A stretch of DNA of 64,000 nt, from assembly GCA_949128115.1 (NCBI GenBank), contig OX421967.1:23638635-23702634 (forward strand). The letters are read 5' to 3'. Below the pieces are notes generated by a model. The model was given only the letters and a program-made list of their open reading frames with translations, was not told where the DNA came from and did no database searches. Source of the stretch: Anaspis maculata. Lineage: Eukaryota; Arthropoda; Insecta; Coleoptera; Scraptiidae. Of this stretch, positions 58,395-64,000 are shown in pieces (the stretch's first letter is position 1; every line of letters starts with the position of its first letter). The translations under genes were made by a program, and so were the position numbers.

Positions 58395-59440
58395 AAATCA
58401 CAAACGCACGCACAAACACACACGCGCGCACTTTTTTCCTCCTTTCGTTCTCTTCTTCTTCTTCTTGTGGAATCACACGTTTGGGTAGTAGAAGACTGAT
58501 ACTGAGGCAGAAGATCAAATTTGTGCTTTATTCTTTATGCGGATCCCTCTTGTTCTGGTCCGACGGAAGTATCAACTGATGGTGTGGAGGAAGCGCGCCG
58601 GCCGTCAATCGTCCATGGTGTGTGGTGGTGGTGGTGTCCTGTGAAGAACAGAGAAAACGTTTTCGTCAAAAAAAAGAAGCGTATTGATCGAAATGTTTTG
58701 AGCGTGTCGCGTGGTGCATCAAGCGGAAGACTGAGGTCCGAAGAGGAAATCTCTTGGGTTAGTGGGCTAGGCTAGATTAAGTGGGTCATCGCGCGGTGCT
58801 CTTGAGGAGGCACGGGGCGAACGCATCGTCGTCAGGAGACTAGGAGCATGCGAGCATAGGTTCTTCTAGAAGGTCAATGTCTTTGCCCGTTAGTCGCAGA
58901 ATCATTCAACTTTCGAACGGTTTCGCCACCAGGCTACGGTCAAGGATGCGGCGCGCGATGCGCTTTTTTACGCCCCAATTACAGGTGTAGGTCTCACCGT
59001 TACGATTATTGCCATTGTCTAATTTATTGCTCTGAAGGTCAACTTTACGACAATTTATATTCCTCCGACCAAATTCAAGATTGAGGTCCTCGTCGTCGGT
59101 AAATAAGTCGGCATCGTCAATATGGAAGTTTATTATATTCAAGTTTTATTATATAGGTACATAGATGATAGATGCAGTCTATAGAAGTTATCAATCATCA
59201 CATTAACCGCGGTAGAATTTCATTTTTCTTTGGTACAGATAATGAAGAAATAAAGAGAATGAAATCTGAAATTGGTGAGAAGAGGCGTTAACTACCCCAA
59301 AAACTTGCTCCAGGTTCAAATGAGGATATCGAGACGGAAGAATGAACCGATTAAAAAAAGGATGCTGTTGATGATTCGGGCGTTTTTCTGACTGCAAGTT
59401 TCATAGTCGGATATCATGTTTGCTAATATAGGTACTGCAT
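58395..59440. other. Upstream region of the reductase gene
   Basis: Likely 5' UTR and promoter side of the reductase (minus strand). Contains (TTC)n at about 58452-58467, (GTG)n at 58622-58636 and relatively GC-rich sequence to about 58.9 kb. No TATA box can be assigned with confidence. Confidence 0.4.
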
Positions 59441-59755
59441 GATATACAGGGTGACAAAAGAAGGAGTGCAAATGGTCCATTTTTGAGCGTGCGCAACTTT
59501 TTTTTAAACAATTTTAGATTTTTTCCAATTATATTTTTGGAGACCCCGCATCAATATCTCGAAACGGCTTATGGCATTCTAATGCTTTCCGTTTCTTATA
59601 TGTACAGGGTGATCACGCGAGATGGGACCCCCAACTGAACGCTTCCTCTTTGAGATTTTTTTTCAAAATGAAAAACTGATCCCTTATCATTTTTCTTGTA
59701 CTTTTCGAAAATATCTATCATAATTTTCTATATCTCAGAATATACAGGGTGTTGA

Positions 59756-60093
59756 AAGTGGCGTATTTATAGGGGTGGCATGGGGGGCATGTGCTCCCCC
59801 CCCCCCATCGATCTGTAATAATGATAATAAGAAGGAGAAGATACCGGCAAAAGAACAGGCGAGCTCCGATAATGTTGTTAATGCAAAAATGTATACCCAA
59901 TTTTGTTGTATAATACTTATATATTTAATTCTTTCCTAATTTTTTTTAACTTAGTGCTGTTTATTGATAAACAGAGGCATTTTGTCTGCCTGCTGTCGTC
60001 CCCCCCCCCGAAAATCCCTCCCTCTTACAATTCTTTCATGATTTAAAAAAAAAAATTTTGCCCCCCCAATCCAAATCTCTAAATACGCCACTG
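59756..60093. mobile_element. hAT-like MITE, AAGTGGCGTATTTA ends
   Basis: AAGTGGCGTATTTATAG at the left and CTAAATACGCCACTG at the right are inverted repeats; the left end has A where hAT elements have C. The duplication GGTGTTGA (59748-59755 and 60094-60101) is 8 bp and lies in the second-level terminus of foldback G. The interior has poly-C runs and no coding. Confidence 0.8.
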
Positions 60094-60246
60094 GGTGTTG
60101 AAGAGAAAGGTTAATTTTTGCGACACCCTGTATTCACTTAGTTTGCTTTGCTGATTACAAAAATGTATGACACTTGTGGATTCTTCTTCAAATATATTGT
60201 CAAAAAAATTAATGAAATCTTATTTCGAGGATATTATTCTCTCGAT

Positions 60247-60399
60247 TATTCTAATAAGATGGCTGTGATTACAGCACTAAATTTCAGAAGTGAGACTTGT
60301 TCCCATTCAAATCCAATGTTTCGTTAATCTGTAGCCTAAAAATTAGTTTCAGTGTTTTTTGGGTATTTAGTGCTGTAATCACAGCCATCTTATTAGAAT
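60247..60399. repeat. Central hairpin of foldback G
   Basis: Perfect 35-bp arms (60247-60281 and 60365-60399, containing AAGATGGCTGTGATTACAGC) around an 83-bp loop. Confidence 0.85.
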
Positions 60400-60702
60400 A
60401 ATATCCATGAAATTCAGATTTTATTATTTTCTTGACAGGTAATTCGAGAAAAAATCGACAAGTAGTGCCATACAATTTTGTAATCAGCAAAACAAACTGT
60501 CTAGATTACAATAAGTAAATACAGGGTGTCACAAAAATTCAACTTTTTTCTTCAACACCCTGTATATTATGAGATATAGGAAATCATGGTAAATATATTC
60601 GAAAAGTACAGGAAAAATTATCAAGGATTAGTTTTTTATTTTGAAACATATCTCAAAGGGGAAGCGTTCGGTTGGGGGGGTCCCATCTCGCGTGATCACC
60701 TG

Positions 60703-61489
60703 TACAGGGTCTTCACATATAAATTATATATTCCCTCCCTGGAGACATATCCTCGAACATAATTTCAAAAATGGAAAACGCTGCTCACACGATTTTTTCA
60801 TAGGCTTCGAATCTGTCCACAAAAATTTTCTGTGGTATATCACCTACAGGGGGCAACATCGAAAAAAATTTCAAATTGAACACCTGTATTCATTTATGGG
60901 AATCGATTCCACTTTTCAGCGTGATTATAAATATACCTATATCACACTCAATAGGTTAGTCAACAAATGACATATGTACAAAAATTATTGAAGTTTTAAA
61001 AAATTTCGAAAAAAGGTATTTTTTCAAAAGTAGCTTAATGAGTTTTCTATCATTTTCTTTTAATTTGGGTAAATGGATTTGATTATATGTATTTAGTTTG
61101 AAACTTTCACTCAACTGTACTTGAACCGAGAAACTTTTGAATAAAATATTGTTTTTCCATAATTTCTTGAAACTTCAACAATTTTTTCAACAGGTGTTCT
61201 TTTGAATGAACTATCAAGTGTGATATACAGGGTTATTCATAAAACATGCTCACCCCAACTTTTCTCAGGAACCGTTTGCGACATCGAGTCGCGAGAAAAA
61301 CTGTTGAATAATTCATATCTTCATATCTTAAAGGTGCGTTTTCATATGCTACCAGAGTTTTTTCACCAAAACTTTCTGGACGGGGGGGACGACTCAAAAA
61401 TTTGTAAAAAATTTTTCTCAATGTACAGTGTTGAGTGTTATGTCATCTTAAAGAACTTTAAAAGTTCAATGTTCAATACATATTGCCGT
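60703..61489. other. Repeat-rich intergenic
   Basis: Contains a one-sided TATACAGGGTTATTCATAAA foldback end at about 61225 and a CACCTGTATTC end near 60881. No gene visible. Confidence 0.35.
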
Positions 61490-61700
61490 ACTGCCGGTTG
61501 TAGGCACGCCATTCTCGGGGGTTTGCCCAGGACCACCCGAGGAGGAGTTTCAGCCGGCTTAGAACCAGATGATACCCATCGGCACTGGCACTACCGACCG
61601 GCGGCGGCGGTCTCCCATCTAACTTTCGGCCGCACTGAGCGTTGCTGCAGTCAAATTATGGGGAGCGGTGTACTACACGCTATGCTCTCCTTGCCAATCA
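61490..61700 (-). repeat. 5S rRNA-like repeat (possible SINE3-type relic)
   Basis: On the minus strand, 61645-61606 begins GCAACG and ends GTTAGATGGGAGACCGCC with the same 40-nt spacing as the 3' half of 5S rRNA (GCAACG...GGATGGGTGACCGCC). The upstream half is not 5S-like, and a GC-rich non-5S segment follows to 61490. A 5S-derived SINE or pseudogene is likelier than a working gene. Confidence 0.45.
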
Positions 61701-62171
61701 ATTCACGTTGTTATTCTGATTGAAAATGAGTCAGACACTCCTAGATTTTTTACAGCCAAAAATTTTTAAATCCACCAATCACATATCAAAATACTTGATT
61801 TTTCATTTTGAGAATGACCCTGAACGTATTCAGCCCCTCAAATAGATCTCTTGTCCCTTAAATCAAGACTGACGGGCGACGTCACGGGCTCGATTCCGCT
61901 TGATCCTTGAAAATCGAGTTCCTCGATTTAGTTCGAATGCTCGCTGATTGCAAGGGCGCGTCGTGTGTCGCATAGCACGTAAAATTTGAATGATGGTGCC
62001 GACCCCATGGATGTTGGTCATTGTTTCAAAGAGATTCGGAAAAATTTCCAGTTCAGTGGAGGAAAGCATTCACCGTCGTTGGTGTTAGGCCCTGACAACC
62101 AAATAAAACTATTAAAATAAAGTTAGGATGCTACTAATGAACTTTTCAACGTTTTCTGCGAAAAATATATA

Positions 62172-62834
62172 GTGGGTGATTCAAAAGTGTCGGACCAAAC
62201 AAATACACGGTATACGGAATCTTCTGGAAGCCCACAAAAATAATTAAAGAAAATGTTCGACTTTTACTTTTGAAGTTATGAAGAGTCAAATAGTGGTCCT
62301 TTTGACCCCTCTATTTTCGTTGTTACAAAAGATTGTTGACAACTGTTAGTTGTTGCAAGAACTTTGAGCAAAAAATATCAACTACTGTGTGGACTGGGTG
62401 CTACGTTTCCATTCGCTATACAGGGTGATTCATGAAGTAAAAAGTCCAATTTCTCTAAAAAAAGTCCCCCAAAAAAATTCCTCGCCACAAGACCATGTTA
62501 TCTTCGGCTCCACATCGGTTGAGGGACCAACCGAATGGTTCAGAGGCATTTTTGGAAAAAAAATTTGAGGTATGTGAATCACCAGTCACCCTGTATAGAA
62601 AATAAAAACCCAATACATATCCAGTGGTTGATTTTTCTTGCTTATAATTCTGTCACCATTAGTTTATTGAACTCTTTATAAATAACGGAACAGGGAGGGT
62701 TTGGAGGACCACCCTTTGACCCTTCATAACTTCAAAAATTAAAGACCAATATTTTGTTTGAGTTTTCTTCTGGGCCACATAAATAATTCCATGTACTGTA
62801 CTTTGTTTTGGTCCGACACTTTTGAATCACCCTG
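62172..62834. mobile_element. CAGGGTG foldback, family F, copy 2 (four termini)
   Basis: Outer ends GGGTGATTCAAAAGTGTCGG and CCGACACTTTTGAATCACCC. Inner pair CAGGGTGATTCATGAAG (62421) and GTCACCCTG (62593). Same architecture and words as 40916-41539. Confidence 0.75.
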
Positions 62835-63783
62835 TATACAAGTGTCGTATACCTCGTATACCTATTTGTAACCGGGATAAAAAAGTGCATTGATTGTGAA
62901 AATGGCAATGATTCATTTTCCTAAGAAAGAAAAAAAAATGCGACACCTTGTGTATGGTATGAAATGGCAAATCGTTCTCGACATATTCACTATTCAGAGA
63001 CTACGGGAAAAATCGTTCGCAGTATATTTTTTAATTATCGTAACGGGAAAGAGTTTTTAAAGGGAGTTGATATCCATCTCGCGTGAACACCTGTCATATA
63101 ATTACGTTAATTTTTTTATCCTTATCGGCACTTTTTATGGCAACAGCAATATATATTTCTTTTATGTTTCAAATGCAGTGAAAAGTTTTAATTTTTACAG
63201 CACAACACCCAGATTCACTTTACCGGAAATCTCGACTATTGTGCTGTCGTCCATTCGATTAAACAACTTGAAATACTTACTTCAAATTATCAATTACGTC
63301 AAATTGGCCGCCATATTGAATTTTTCATACAATTGATCCGATTTGAATGAAACATGGAACCTACCTATGTTTCGTGTGGATCGAGTTTTTTCATCAACTG
63401 AAAGCTACCCACACATTTGGGGCAGTGAGCTAGACAGAACTTTTCATGACTAGAGTTGTAGGGTCGCTATCTGTCATCCGAAAAAAATGTGGCCAGTTTA
63501 AAATGCTTCTGAGCAACTATAATCAAGTTTTCTTTTCAAGCAGCATTTTTTTTTGGTCCAAAACAGTTCTATTAATTTCCATAATTAATGCCTGGGTTGC
63601 ACTAAGAAAATAATCCAATCCTGGTAGGTTGATGATGGGAAATGCAAAAGATCTAGCTAATCAATCAGTGGATCATTTTCTTTTGTGAAACCCTCTAATA
63701 TTCACCAACGAGTACCGAGTTCGATCGTACAAAAAATCTTAAATAACTACGTATTAAGAAATGCAATGCAAAAACAATAATAT
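62835..63783. other. Intergenic, with a partial element-G end
   Basis: CATCTCGCGTGAACACCTG at about 63076-63094 is a diverged copy of the element-G right end without its partner. Otherwise no feature recognised. Confidence 0.35.
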
Positions 63784-64000
63784 TGTTACGAGCGGCGATC
63801 CTGTGCATCCGGGTAAACACGCGATCTTTCTGGATTCTTCCTTCCATCATGTAGCAGTGTAGATACAAGTGGGTGCTCTGGACGTTTCCATAAGTATACG
63901 CGATGGCTTGACATCGGGAACCTTCAACGCTCGATCAAAACACATCTGTCCATTTTGGCGGAGGTGCAGATTCCAGAACACACGGAAAGCACGCGAAAGG
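63784..64000 (+). repeat. LTR-like dispersed repeat, copy 2 (cut by window end)
   Basis: Starts TGTTACGAG like 16782 and shares the ACATNTGTCCATTTGGCGGA and CCAGAGCAC-type blocks with 16880-16945. Continues beyond the window. Confidence 0.55.

Larger units (their letters stand above)
59605..60702. mobile_element. Foldback element G, multi-level palindrome
   Basis: Outer ends CAGGGTGATCACGCGAGATGG (59605, first 20 bases cited as CAGGGTGATCACGCGAGATG) and CATCTCGCGTGATCACCTG (60702). A second pair, TATACAGGGTGTTGAA (59741) and TTCAACACCCTGTATA (about 60556-60570). A third pair, CACCCTGTATTCACTTAG (60124) and TAAGTAAATACAGGGTG (60531), reads in the opposite sense. A perfect 35-bp pair lies at the centre. 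A hAT-like element is inserted in the left arm. Confidence 0.75.

Noticed and set aside
61202..61723. 173-codon plus-strand ORF
   Set aside because: It runs through a foldback end and the antisense of the 5S-like repeat; no protein similarity recognised.

Overview
The window is insect-type nuclear DNA. It is AT-rich, has GT-AG introns of several kilobases, and is dominated by transposable-element debris. Two animal protein genes can be rebuilt exon by exon: a regulator-of-microtubule-dynamics (RMDN/PTPIP51-like) gene on + (21852-34986) and a fatty acyl-CoA reductase on - (58394-39633). They are tail to tail, about 4.6 kb apart. A third small gene (15999-16340) encodes a 50-residue Lys/Gly/Ala-rich protein. 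The order of insect cannot be fixed from the sequence alone. Nothing bacterial, no CRISPR array and no viral genome was seen.

Layout. 1-10.1 kb is gene-free and holds nested DNA transposons. These are hAT-like elements with exact 8-bp target duplications (1060-4396, 6884-7314, 9630-10111) and long palindromic (foldback) elements ending CAGGGTG...CACCCTG. About 10.3-15.0 kb is an apparently intact non-LTR retrotransposon: ORF1 with a PHD-type finger and CCHC knuckles, ORF2 with endonuclease and reverse transcriptase, and an (AAT)10 tail. 15.3-21.2 kb has a tRNA-derived SINE, the small K/G/A gene, an LTR-like repeat, a reverse-transcriptase fragment, a hAT-like element carrying a tandem array of tRNA-like units, and another foldback element. 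21.85-35.1 kb is the RMDN gene, five exons including a 9-nt microexon, with introns full of foldback elements. 35.1-39.6 kb is intergenic and holds one foldback element with another inserted in it. 39.6-58.4 kb is the reductase gene, whose large introns carry many short inverted-repeat elements and an inverted tandem array. 58.5-64 kb is upstream of the reductase and again repeat-rich.

The strongest candidate for something new is the ORF1/ORF2 junction of the retrotransposon. The two ORFs share a reading frame and are separated by one UAG directly followed by CAA UUA, the tobacco-mosaic-virus-type leaky-stop context. Other points of note are a conventional FFAT-like motif in the RMDN protein, the tRNA-like array inside a hAT-like element, and the repeated 'foldback within foldback' design in which several CAGGGTG elements carry four copies of their terminus.
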